Shown in pieces: positions 24,925 to 36,200 of a stretch of 64,000 nucleotides of DNA (position 1 is its first letter; each line of letters begins with the position of its first letter). The position numbers and the translations under genes are program-made. The notes under the pieces are model-generated. The model made no database searches. It saw only the letters and a program-made list of their open reading frames with translations, and was not told where the DNA came from. The DNA comes from Salminus brasiliensis (lineage: Eukaryota; Chordata; Actinopteri; Characiformes; Bryconidae), in NCBI RefSeq assembly GCF_030463535.1, contig NC_132894.1, positions 13,227,433-13,291,432 of the forward strand, given 5' to 3'.

Positions 24925-26224
24925 GGCAGTCGAGTTGATTTGGGGAGGTTTTAGCCTGCAGATACAAACTCACGCTGCCCACTGGTGGGAAAACGAGGAG
25001 TTACACAGACCTAAAGAGTCTCTTACAGACAGCGCCCTCTGGTCTTTTATCTTTTAGTTTACATTGCTTGTTACATTGAGTTCTGTGCTTCATCTTCACC
25101 AGTTATTCAGTTTTCAGGTAAGATGCCACGTTGTTTTAGGCGAACATGAAACCTGTTCAGTGTAGTCTACTGACAGGGCGGTTAAAACCTCTGTAGACTA
25201 GTAGTACATTTCATCATTTTAGACTGAATGAATAACAGTCATGAACTCAACTGCTTTGAAATGTGTAAATCAGGAGTTACAAGAATAAACTTCAGCATGT
25301 TTAGTGCTCTGTCAAAAATACAACCATTCTATCTCATTTCTATATTCTTCCATGCTTCTTTTGTTATGTCCTTTCTCATCTGGCTTGTAACTCTCTTCTT
25401 CCTTTTTGATTTCTTTTCTTTTTGTGTTTTGGCATTTTTTTTCCTGATATTTTCAAGGCTGTTCTGGTTTAGATAACATTTTCCCAACTGTGTTCAAATG
25501 TCAGACCATGGATGAGTCAGGTCTGTTAGCAATATTTTTTCATTCACCTGTTTATTACAGTATGACTCCTGTAATATAAAGACAATGATCTTGTTCAGTA
25601 TCAATACTTGCAGGCCTATTTGTGCTACACCACAAAGTAGCATTAATAAGTTTAGTTACAGTCTAAACTTGGTATTAGTATACCAGCTTTAAAGTAAAAA
25701 GAAAACAACAATGCACTGAAATTGACATTTTTAGTCTCTTTTTAAAAGTCTAAGATGTTCTCACGGAAAATACTAGCGTGTCAACTGGCTTAAACCTTTT
25801 TCTGCATAAAAAACGTTCTCTTTACTCCCATGGCACAGTTTGACTCACACAAAGGCAAACAACAGGCCCTGTGTATTGTGCATACACTTTCCTTCTGATT
25901 CGCCATTTCAGTCATTTTGTTTTTAAGATAGTCATTTCTTTTGCTCTACTCTGCCTCTGTAGAAAAAGTAGTGCTTCTGCCATGTGTACTTTTTCTTCAG
26001 ACCATTAAAATCCTAAAGACTAATCATTAAATTGTTTCTGTCCGAATATTGCAAGGAAACAAGTGTTTGTAGTATTGGTTGTGATGTTTAAGCCTGTAAC
26101 CCTTGCTTCCATTTATGTGCGGGTTTTGCAGTGGAATCTAAACCTGTTAGTGAATGCTGAGGACAATTGTTTCATCAGTGTCAGTGAAAAGAATGTATTA
26201 TTTGAGTTTAAACCACAGTGAATG

Positions 26225-26524
26225 AAAAAGACTGAGTCCCGCTGTCTTGCTCAGGCTGCACTGCAGGGTCTATTCACAGGCGCCATCCCACTACTGATCG
26301 GCACGGGGGCTTTGACCTGCTCCGTTTCCGACCTGGGCCGGTTCACCCCTCCTTAGACGACCTGGTGTACCCGAGCTCCCTCAGAAACACCATATCCATA
26401 CCGAACTTAGCGCGGACACCCGATCAACATAGTCCACTACAGCCCAGAACCCCTGAACTCAAACGGTCCGCCAGCCTCAGCCTCCGGATAACTTGGATTA
26501 CAGGCGCGCGCCACTTCGCCCGGC
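26225..26524 (-). ncRNA. rn7sl: 7SL RNA gene, array copy 15 (last copy)
   Basis: This is a 300-nt copy of the CTAAGTTCGG class with a TTATCCGG stem. Both tetraloops are normal and the terminator is at 26225-26229. It is the copy nearest c6orf120, about 300 bp from the end of the array, and it keeps its complete 5' flank. Confidence 0.95.
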
Positions 26525-26837
26525 GGCAGTCGAGTTGATTTGGGGAGGTTTTAGCCTGCAGATACAAACTCACGCTGCCCACTGGTGGGAAAACGAGGAG
26601 TTACACAGACCTAAAGAGTCTCTTACAGACAGCGCCCTCTGGTCTTTTATCTTTTAGTTTCCATTGCTTGTTACATTGAGTTCTGTGCTTCATCTTCACC
26701 AGTTATTCAGTTTTCAGGTAAGATGCCACGTTGTTTTAGGCGAACATGAAACCTGTTCACTGTAGTCTACTGACAGGGCGGGTAAAACCTCTGTAGACTA
26801 GTAGTACATTTCATCATTTTAGACTGAATGAATAATA

Positions 26838-26890
26838 ATAGTTTAACTTTGCTTGTTATATTGAGTTCTGTGCTTCATCTTCACCAGTTA
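26838..26890. repeat. Displaced fragment of the array unit at the array edge
   Basis: After the array breaks off near 26836, about 50 bp (GTTTAACTTTGCTTGTTATA through CTTCACCAGTTA) match, with a few changes, the stretch at about 26659-26705 of the last unit. It is a rearranged scrap of the unit at the boundary. Confidence 0.75.
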
Positions 26891-27150
26891 GAACTTAGAC
26901 GACCTGAATTTCATTCAAATTATGTAATTTAATAACAAAAACGTCTCGAAACGTTTTTGAGAGCTTTCTTACGCCTATCTTTTTCTCCTGTAAATCTTGT
27001 GTATTGTGTGCTTAAGCGGTAACGGGTTCTTGGGCTTTAAGGATTAAGTGTGAACGGTGTTTCAACATTAACGTCGCTTTGTCTGTGTTTACTCTTAGTC
27101 CTGGTGTGAGAAAGGACCCCTAAGTGCAGTGCTGGAGGATTGCTCCTCAT

Positions 27151-27165
27151 CCGGCAGGGGGCGCT
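27151..27165 (+). promoter_or_regulatory. Candidate CTCF site between the 7SL array and c6orf120
   Basis: CCGGCAGGGGGCGCT matches the CTCF core consensus except for one G at the usual A position. It lies about 315 bp beyond the array edge and just upstream of the first exon of c6orf120, where an insulator would make sense. Binding is inferred from sequence alone. Confidence 0.45.
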
Positions 27166-27879
27166 CGGCGACTCCGGTTTGGCAACGTGAAAAAGAGACA
27201 GTGAACTTCACGCCAGCGGCTGGTGTTCTCACAGCGTGTTTATCGAAATGGGTTACTTTTGACAATGTACTGGTAAGATAATACTGATGGTTTCCTACAT
27301 TTTGTCACAGTGTTGATAGCTAAGCCTATAACTAGTTGTTGATAGAAACACGTATGTAGCCAGTTAGCGAGGCAGTTTATGACTGTACCTGGTCGACTAC
27401 CCTCCCGGCTAGTTAGCTAGCCAACCAAGCTAATTATAGCTAACATTGTATTTAGCAGATACTGGTGTTTACATGAAGGGATTGCCTTAAATGGCTATAA
27501 ATTACTGTTTAGTCTTTCGGTTAAGTTAAGCAGGAACTAAAGGGATTACATGAAGAAATATTGTAGATAATACCCTGCGATTTTCTGTATAGCTGAGTTT
27601 TGAAAGTATACTTGTCAAACGCCTACATAATAAGTTTATCTCAGCGTCCAGGAGCCCTCTTAGCTAATAGGAAGACACCTGAAGACCAGAAAGTCCTTCT
27701 GCACTATCAGTGAGGTATTTTTAGCCTCATCAGGCATAAAACCCTGCAGCCAGTTTAAACCCATCTTATTTAGTTTAGTGTCTGATTGCAGTGTAAGGTC
27801 TCACAGAGCGTAACTTTCATATCATGTTGTATTAAAAATGACAATGACCAGTCAAGTAAGCACTCTTTCTCTATACTAA

Positions 27880-28500
<621 letters not shown>

Positions 28501-28590
28501 TCATTATGTGCTCCTTGCCATTGTAAATGTTTTGCCATTAGTATTTACATTTCAGGAAAGAGCACAGAACTGTGTGGCCAAAATACCTGA

Positions 28591-28596
28591 AATAAA
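28591..28596 (+). promoter_or_regulatory. Proximal poly(A) signal of c6orf120
   Basis: AATAAA lies 91 bp after the stop. A second AATAAA at 29005-29010 could give a longer 3' UTR. Confidence 0.55.
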
Positions 28597-28600
28597 AGCG

Positions 28601-30354
28601 TGAAGAAAGCTTTTTGATAAATGTAGGATTTTTTTTAAAAATCTAAGTCTAGATTTGGTAAAATGAGCTAGTACATCGTGATTCTTTGATTTCCTTGCTT
28701 TCTGTGTCACGTTCCATTGGCCATTCAACTGGTTAAATTCTGCTGTCATTCATTGTTTGCGTATCTACAGAACCGGTTCATGTTCCGAACAGTTCAACCA
28801 TATTACACCATGTGCTCAAATTGTTTGCTAATTTATTATGTTCCAAATCATTTTGGATTTGCTGCGCTTCTGGGTCTGAGCACTATGCAATCAAAGAAAT
28901 CACCTTTCCGAGAAGAACTACACAACTGTGCCTTTTGTAAGAGTCCTTTCTTTAAGAAACAGAAAGGCGTAATCTCATGCAGCTGTAATGTTTGTAACAT
29001 TTTCCAATAAAGGCAATCACGTGCACACTGCAGCATTTCTTTCAACTTGGTTCATTTTTGTTCAAAAAAGTACAATGTTTTTTGGCCTATTAAGATTTTG
29101 AGAAGACCATTATCTGTGCAATCAATATTAGTACACAAACAATTCAATGGCCCCTAATTACTATCAGTCACTACCCAAGTTACATTCATTGTATGATAAA
29201 GAAAAATTAGGGAAAGAGAAACAATAAAAAAAAAACACGTTTACTAAGTAATTCCTCATTTTTGAAATGGGTCAAAAAAGGTCAATGTTTACAGAGCAAA
29301 TATGCCTGAAATGTTCGCTTCAGATGTGCCATAACCTTTTTGACAGTTTCTATGAGATGGTAGCTCAGTCCTCTCAGGAAATATTATTTGCTCAGCAAAA
29401 ACATGAAAAATGCAAATGTATTTTGATTTTGTGTGCATGTAGCTTAACCATTTCCAAAGCTCTTCTTAAGAAAGCCTAATATTTATTGTCAATGTATTCA
29501 ATACCTAGTTTCATCCTTTATTTTTTTAGGAAAGTGACTGGTATATATAAAAGAATGTTTTGGTACCTCCTAAAGAGCCTGATGTATGGACACACTGTTA
29601 CAGTTAAACATGCAGTTTAATTATTGGTGCATAAATGGAAATGAATCTACAAAAACAAAACAAATATTTAAAATATTTGTAATGTCATGAAAAATAACAC
29701 ATTCACTTTCATCCAGCTTTCTATCAGTCTACCTGAATAAGGCTAAAAGACATTAGGCATTCACACTACATGACTTTTTAAATTACGCATGTCAACCTTA
29801 AACATGCAGACATAAACATAACATATTCTGTTTGATAACTATATAAAAAACATACTAAAATGGTCTTTAACAAATTTTCAAATTAGACTAAATTATGACA
29901 CTTGCTCAAACAAGTAGCTACGTTTTTCATAATGCTCACTCTAACTGCATATCTCTAGTTTGGCCATAAAACTTGTGTCTTATTGCAGCATAACCTCTTC
30001 TCTGTTCAGTGCTTTCCAAAAGATACTAGCTAGATTTATACTGGAAGTGTAATAGAGGGAACTTGTCTTCTGGTCCATCCTCCATTGTAGTAGCAGATTT
30101 AACACTTACCCAGTCAAATACCAGCTAAGAACAGAGAGGGCGCTAATGCAACCTTTCTCCAACGCGACTGGAACCCAGAGTAGAAGAAGAAGAAGAGTAG
30201 CGCTGTTACGTCTAATACAGTTGCCCACACACGGCCTTACGTCATGTGTCGGGGACTGCATGTTTCTCCAGCTCGACCTTACCTTGGTGTTTGACAGGGC
30301 GATGCTACATGTGCTGATTGTGTACTGAATGAGTGTTTGTTCTAAGCCAGAGTC
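28601..30354. other. c6orf120 distal 3' region and mrpl4 upstream region
   Basis: This stretch is AT-rich. Apart from the distal poly(A) signal at 29005 and the GC-richer mrpl4 promoter flank (about 30130-30350), I recognise no gene, RNA or transposon here. The short open frames are in low-complexity AT-rich DNA. Confidence 0.5.
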
Positions 30355-31030
30355 ATGCTTCGAACCACGCTAACTATATGTAGAGGAGGTATCGCTAAAC
30401 GTGTAAGTAACACACGCAGCTTGGCGTGCTCCGGTTTATCCCACACGCTCCTGTGGCTAATCGTGGCTAATCACAGTAGCAATAACATAGCTAGCTACCT
30501 ACACTGCAGCTCTCCCTAGCTGATCTGTGTCTCTTTCAGTGCGTTTGTATTTCTTATAAGGATCTGATCGTATTATGCTGTTACTAACAGCAAAATGCAC
30601 GAGATCCTATCATTAACCAGCTTGTCTGACCGTGTTATGGTGTGATTCTCGCCCCAGCTCATCTCCTCTCTCTCTGGAGAAGGCGCTCTGCCATCGAATT
30701 TACGACTTCCACCAAATCTGATCGGGCTTCCGAGAGAAAGTAAGTTAGTTCCCAATTAAGTAATTCTTGTCATGCATTGACTTTCAGTTTTTAAGGAGAG
30801 ACATTTTGCCTTTATATGCTGAGCCTGTTTAATCCGTTTCAGAGAAACCCCTTCCACTTGGCTCTGATCTACCAGTGCTGCGCAGGTGTGAGGAGGACAT
30901 CCCGGCTCATCTTGCACCCATTCAGACATGGTTGCAATCATTAGGAAGTCAAGACAGCGAACCGCTAGGTCTTGTTGATCTGCACCCTGATGTTTTTTCT
31001 GTGCCTGTCAGGTAACACCCCCCCCCCCCC

Positions 31031-31073
<43 letters not shown>

Positions 31074-33111
31074 TTCTGTTAAACCATAAATTGCAGTGGA
31101 TACATTTCGGGATCTCGTGTCAAAATAGCTAGAGAAAAAGATCTAAGTGACTCCACAAAGAGTGGTTATTAATGGGGCACGGATGGCAGGGGCTTCATAA
31201 CAAATACTGTCCAGCTGGCTGGTGTTTCAAAAGGAATAGCAACAGAAGTGCGGAAATTTGATGTGTGATTTCATGAGTGTCACTGCAGGAAGTAATAAGA
31301 CAGTAATATAAGCAAGTAGAACTACAGTGACATGCATATTTGAGTGACTTGCTGAAAACACAAGTGACTTTGCTTTAGTTTTGATGTTTCACAAGCAATT
31401 TCTTCTAGATTGGATATCTTGGTGACATTTGCATGGTTTTGAAGGCATCTTATACCAACATAACAAATCTGGATGTATTTCTGGCAGCTTTCAGTTGTCA
31501 TTTCATTGTTAGCTTGAGATTAAACCCCAAATTGGTGGGACTGAGCTTCCACATTATTAAAACTTTCATTAAGCAAAAAACAAAAGTAACATTTCAGTGC
31601 AGATTTATTGTTCTTATAATACTAATATTCTTTATAATTATATTGTTTTTATATGATCTTTTTTTGTTTTCTCTGCTTCACTTTGGAAACCAGGCTAGAT
31701 ATACTTCATGCTGTGGAGGTCTGGCAAAGAAATTTCAAGAGAATTGTAAGTTAATATGAAATACTGACCCCTGTGATACTATCACACTCTCTCACAATGC
31801 TGTCACATCAGATGAACACAATTATATAAAAATGCAGAAAAAACTTAGTCTGCATTCTCATTTGGAAAACATTCAGTGCAGAAACCAATATTGTTACATT
31901 CAACTGACCTGACTAATTGTATCTAATGTATTCATTAAACTACAGAGCTATGCCAAAGTGAAAAGCAGAGCAGAGGTGAGAGGAGGAGGTAGAAAGCCCT
32001 GGAGCCAGAAGGGCAGTGGACGGGCTCGCCATGGAAGCATACGATCACCATTATGGAGAGGGGGTGAGATAATATTGTAACTAATATGGTCTAGGAATAC
32101 AGTATTTTATATCCAATATAGAACAAACTGTTGGATATCTTGTTTTTTGAAATCTTGAATTCACTGAGTAAAAGCCTGTGGCTCTCCTTCTGTTTCAGGT
32201 GGTGTTGCTCATGGTCCAAGAGGACCGACCAGCTATTATTACATGGTGCCTATGAAGGTCCGTGTACAAGGACTAAAAATCGCACTGACCTCCAAACTGG
32301 CTCAGGTAAGTTTGAACTGGTGCTTGCTTTTGTGTTTAATCAGCAAAAGACAAGGTGGTAAAACCCCAATTTTGTCTTCATTATAAGAGCTTGACAGTAC
32401 TGTATAAACAAATTGTTGATGATTTATGCTTTCTGATAGCTTCATGATTTCTATCCATGCCTGGAAACAGGAAATTATTAAAAACCGAACTTTACCCAAC
32501 CGCTTAATTTATAACAGATTTTGAATTGTTATTTTTTTTTTTTTTTTTCCCCTCTGCAGGATTGTCTTTATATCGTTGACTCTTTGGAGATTCCCACTCC
32601 AGATCCACACTATCTACAAGACCTGGTTAAACACAGACAGTGGGGGAATTCTGTCCTCATTGTGGATGTGTAAGTAGATCATCCAGTGTTTTTAAGAAAG
32701 TCTTTGTTTTTATACATATTCATAAAATTACCATTTTTTTTCTTTACTTAATTAGAGCGGAGGAGTTCCCACAGAACATTGTCCAGGCCACTGAAACCTT
32801 ACAGACAGTAAGCCTCATTCCAGCAATAGGTAGGTTGCACTGAGATTGGGGGGCGATACCAGAGCTTTACATTAACATTAAAAAGATCAATCAAGTATTA
32901 TCTGATTATTACATGACCAGTGCTGAGTTGGTAACCTTTCCCCTAAATTTCCATTTGGCTTACAGGTCTGAATGTTCACAGCATGCTGAAATATGAAAGT
33001 CTGGTTCTTACTCTTGACACTGTGAAGTTCCTAGAAAAGAAGCTGCTGTGGCATGACTCCCGATTCACACCGCTGTACCCTTTCAAACTCCCCTACAGTG
33101 ACCTGCCATGA
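30355..33111 (+). CDS. mrpl4: Mitochondrial ribosomal protein uL4m (MRPL4)
   Basis: This is the mitochondrial large-subunit protein of the uL4 family, which lines the nascent-peptide exit tunnel. Nine coding exons join in frame: 30355-30402, 30658-30739, 30843-31011, 31694-31745, 31946-32063, 32199-32305, 32560-32669, 32756-32829 and 32966-33111. They give 301 aa (human 311). The first ~45 residues are basic and lack acids, fitting a mitochondrial presequence. Recognisable segments are [27 protein letters not shown], and the uL4 extended loop [20 protein letters not shown] with [10 protein letters not shown]. Further on are [27 protein letters not shown] and the C-terminal [13 protein letters not shown]. 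All introns are GT-AG. Intron 3 begins with a C-run and a (CA)n tract. The gene is convergent with hyls1, with overlapping 3' ends. Confidence 0.96.
31017..31072 (+). repeat. (C)n and (CA)n microsatellite in mrpl4 intron 3
   Basis: A run of C starting a few bases after the exon 3 donor is followed by a pure CA dinucleotide tract to about 31070. It is a simple-sequence repeat expected to vary in length. Confidence 0.95.
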
Positions 33112-33133
33112 ACTCTCAGTGTATTAAAAAACA

Positions 33134-33139
33134 TTTATT
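33134..33139 (-). promoter_or_regulatory. hyls1 poly(A) signal
   Basis: The plus-strand TTTATT (minus-strand AATAAA) lies 75 bp beyond the hyls1 stop and within the mrpl4 3' UTR. Confidence 0.65.
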
Positions 33140-33179
33140 TCTTAAGCAGTGATCTGCCATTCATTTCAAATGATACAAC

Positions 33180-33189
33180 AATAAATAAA
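33180..33189 (+). promoter_or_regulatory. mrpl4 poly(A) signal, inside the hyls1 3' end
   Basis: Two overlapping AATAAA hexamers (33180 and 33184) lie 69 bp after the mrpl4 stop and only 25 bp before the hyls1 stop on the other strand. Confidence 0.7.
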
Positions 33190-33213
33190 AACAACGACGC
33201 AACAGGCAACAGG

Positions 33214-36200
33214 TCAAGGGTAAGTGATTTTTGATGGAATTAGGCCGTTTGCCAAGTCATGACGAATTTCCCATCTCAAGGCTGACCGTTTCTTTTCTGT
33301 AGGCACCACGTAGTTATTGGGCACGTATGTTCTCTGAGGCTTTGGCTGTAAGAATAATAAAATGACTTCAAAAAGCAATTAAAAAATTCCATTGTCAAGA
33401 CACTGTGAAGGTTATGTGATGGGACCTTATAATCTGAATGGATGTTACTTACGGGTGGAGGCTGATACATAAGTTGTTCCTGTAGAAAGAAACCTCAATG
33501 TTAGTTATGATATTACACATGATATTGTCACAGTGTCACATACACAAAAAAGTAAATTGTACCCTGATGGCCCAGTGCAGCTCCTTCCTGCTTTTCTCTC
33601 CAGGGGGCTTAAACAGCTCCCAGTCTTGCTTGTACTGGAAATACCTGAAAAGGAGGGGGATATTAGGCACTGTAAAACCATTTTAGAACAGTGTTAAAGT
33701 ATGGAGTTTGTTAATGAGAGCCTTATAATTTGCTCTATGTGCATGGATCCATTAAAATAAAATTAAAGAAGAGTAATGAGGTTGCTTCTCAAATGCCTTA
33801 CTTTGCAACAGGATCGTTTTTTTTCAGGTTCCTTGTGTGTGGATGATCCATGACTGGACGAATAACTTAAAAAAAAAAAGATTGGATATTAATACTATAA
33901 ACAAGTGCATAAAAGTGCATCATAGAATATGAAAAGGTGAAAGTATGAGAATATTGTCAATTAAAAATATATGCATGGGCATTACTGGACTTGCACAAAG
34001 ACATGGGAATATTTACATTAATGTGAATTTGGTTGGATTTAATATTAAAATGTTTTTAAAAAAGTAAAATATGATAGAAAAGAAAGTAACAAATCTAGGT
34101 TCTTTAATTCTGAAAAAAAGAAAGAAAAAAAAAAAGCCTAATCATATTGAACATGATTTCCAACATGACAATCCAAAAGTAATTTTATCATTTTGCTGGC
34201 AAAGTTTCTGACTCAAATTACTTCTTCATTACTACTTTAATAGATAGAAGAAGGTCGACACATACACCTATAATGACTGTCGAGACACCTAATTATGCAA
34301 AAGAAATACAGTTCATTATAGAAAATGATAGAATCTTACAGGATTTGGGCCGAGGTCTGATGTCGGTTTCACTGCGTGATCTTGTCTGTGTTATGAAAGA
34401 CAAGATGAGACATAAACAATGTCATCATTAGTCATGCAAGAACCTAGAAGCACTACATAGTATCATCAGCTTTATACATTTGACAAACAGTAATGAATAA
34501 TGAACTATGACAGTACTGACCATGCCCTTGATGTAGGCCTCAAAGGCACTGGGGAGTTCTGCTGTCGCGGAGCTATGCCTGTCGCTATAGCTGCTCGTCT
34601 CCTCACTCTCTGATTCAAGTTCACGTCGACCATGAGGAGCAGACACCCGCAGCTGCTCTAATCGTTCTTCCAGCTCACTTGCTGGTTCTACCAAAATAAA
34701 ACAAGAGATACATTAACACGAAGAACCATCAGCAATGTCTAAATGGGCATTAGACTAGTCATTTTGTTCTAATTAACAGGCTGTTTAATCTTTAACTAAT
34801 AACTGACCATAGTATGCTGGGATTGTTTGTAGATTATGGATAATACAGGCCAATAGGAAATTACTAGGCTTTGGAGAGTGATCTTTACAATACAGCCATC
34901 AGGGGCTTTAAGGTCATCTGATGTGTCCAACCAAGTATTGTTTTACTACAGAACAAAGAAAATGTTAACCTACACTATGTTTTAGAGTGAACTACTGCTT
35001 ACCCACCACATTTTAAACTTTGCAGTTTTGCCTTCTTTGTCTTCTTCATCTTCTGTCCTACAAGCTTTTCATTTCTGTGCTCAAGTATGGTCACACTTTT
35101 ACTGAGTCTTAGGTTAAAGGGATGGCGATAGTCCTCATATATTGTGTCTGCCTCACAGTAGTCACTGCCTTTTGCCAGCTCATGGGTGCCTTCCCCTAAA
35201 ACGTGGAAAGGAATGCCACTGATCTGTTCGCCACTTTCTGCAGCAAAGTAAAGTGCTTTATCCTTCCCATTACATCCACCAGGAGATCCAAGTCTGTTCT
35301 CACCAGCTACACCTTGACTGTCATCAGTATTCTGTACAGTTGCTTCTTTATTGGGGTCACAAATATCAAAGGAAGAACCATCACTTCCTTTAAGCAAGTG
35401 TGAAGGAATCTGGTGCTCAGGTGTTTCCAAAAAAACATTGTGTTGATACACAGACTGACTGTTGCCATCCTCACAGTAAACAGCATCAGGGTATTCAGCA
35501 TCATCTTCTAACCCTGTCAGAGTGCAATCATCTCTATAGTCCATGCAATCCAAGTCATCTTTAGGGGAGTCTGGTCTGTAGGTTCCATAACCAGAAGTTA
35601 AGATACTTACTGTAGGGCTGCCTATACTGCCATGGTAATCCTCAAGTGCCTCTTTTTCACCACACATGCAGTCATCATATTCATTTCCTGGTTTATTTTC
35701 TTTCTGGTCAACATTATACTCCCATTTTTGCTCAGGAACACCATATCCATTCTTTGTTTCCCCTTGTTCGGTGTATGACTGGTTGTTAGTTGTATTATTT
35801 TGGTTGAGTTGTTCTACGCAACGCATCTTGCTGAGTTCTCCGTACTTCCATTCATCAAACCTCTTCTGCTCAGTGTTACTATAAGTATTATATTTATTCA
35901 GAAAGTGCCCTCCCTCTTCCTCGTCACTGTCAGTTGTTTGTAAAAACATCCTTCTTTCTAGTCCTTCACTCTCGCAATCTTCTTTCGGCTCCAATTTGTC
36001 TCTACCATCTTGATTAGCAAGAAATGGACTCCTTTCCTCCTTGCTTACTGGCTCTTTTCTTCCCTTTCGCACACCAGACATTACAGCATTGTTAGATTTA
36101 CTGGTAAAATGTTCTATTTCCTCATCAGCCTCCAGACCATCACTTTCAGACTCTTCCACCGGTATTCTCTCCATGCTCTCTTTGCTAACAAAACATTCCA

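Larger units (their letters stand above)
1..26836. repeat. Tandem array of ~1.6-kb units, each carrying a 7SL RNA gene
   Basis: A unit of 1595-1638 bp is repeated head to tail from the left edge to about 26836, giving 16 units or parts of units. Equivalent points lie at 1547, 3149, 6012, 7594, 9230, 10830, 12432, 14031, 15633, 17235, 18834, 20436, 22032, 23627 and 25228. Units differ by scattered substitutions, homopolymer length and a ~36-bp indel near the middle of the spacer. Each unit has a minus-strand 300-nt 7SL gene and a ~1.3-kb AT-rich spacer in which I recognise no other gene. The short plus-strand reading frames of 72-82 codons in each spacer start in the same place but end differently because of poly-T length, so I treat them as chance. 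The array continues past the left edge. Copy number in an assembly of such similar units may be too low. Confidence 0.97.

Noticed and set aside
1547-25476. Repeated plus-strand reading frames of 72-82 codons beginning MNNSHELNCFE in every unit
   Set aside because: They are copies of one spacer segment. Their ends change with poly-T length, the C-terminal half is just a T-rich stretch, and there is no sign of codon-level constraint or a gene structure.
1-26836. CRISPR-like or rDNA interpretation of the regular array
   Set aside because: Units are 1.6 kb with a 7SL gene; there are no short direct repeats with unique spacers and no rRNA sequence.
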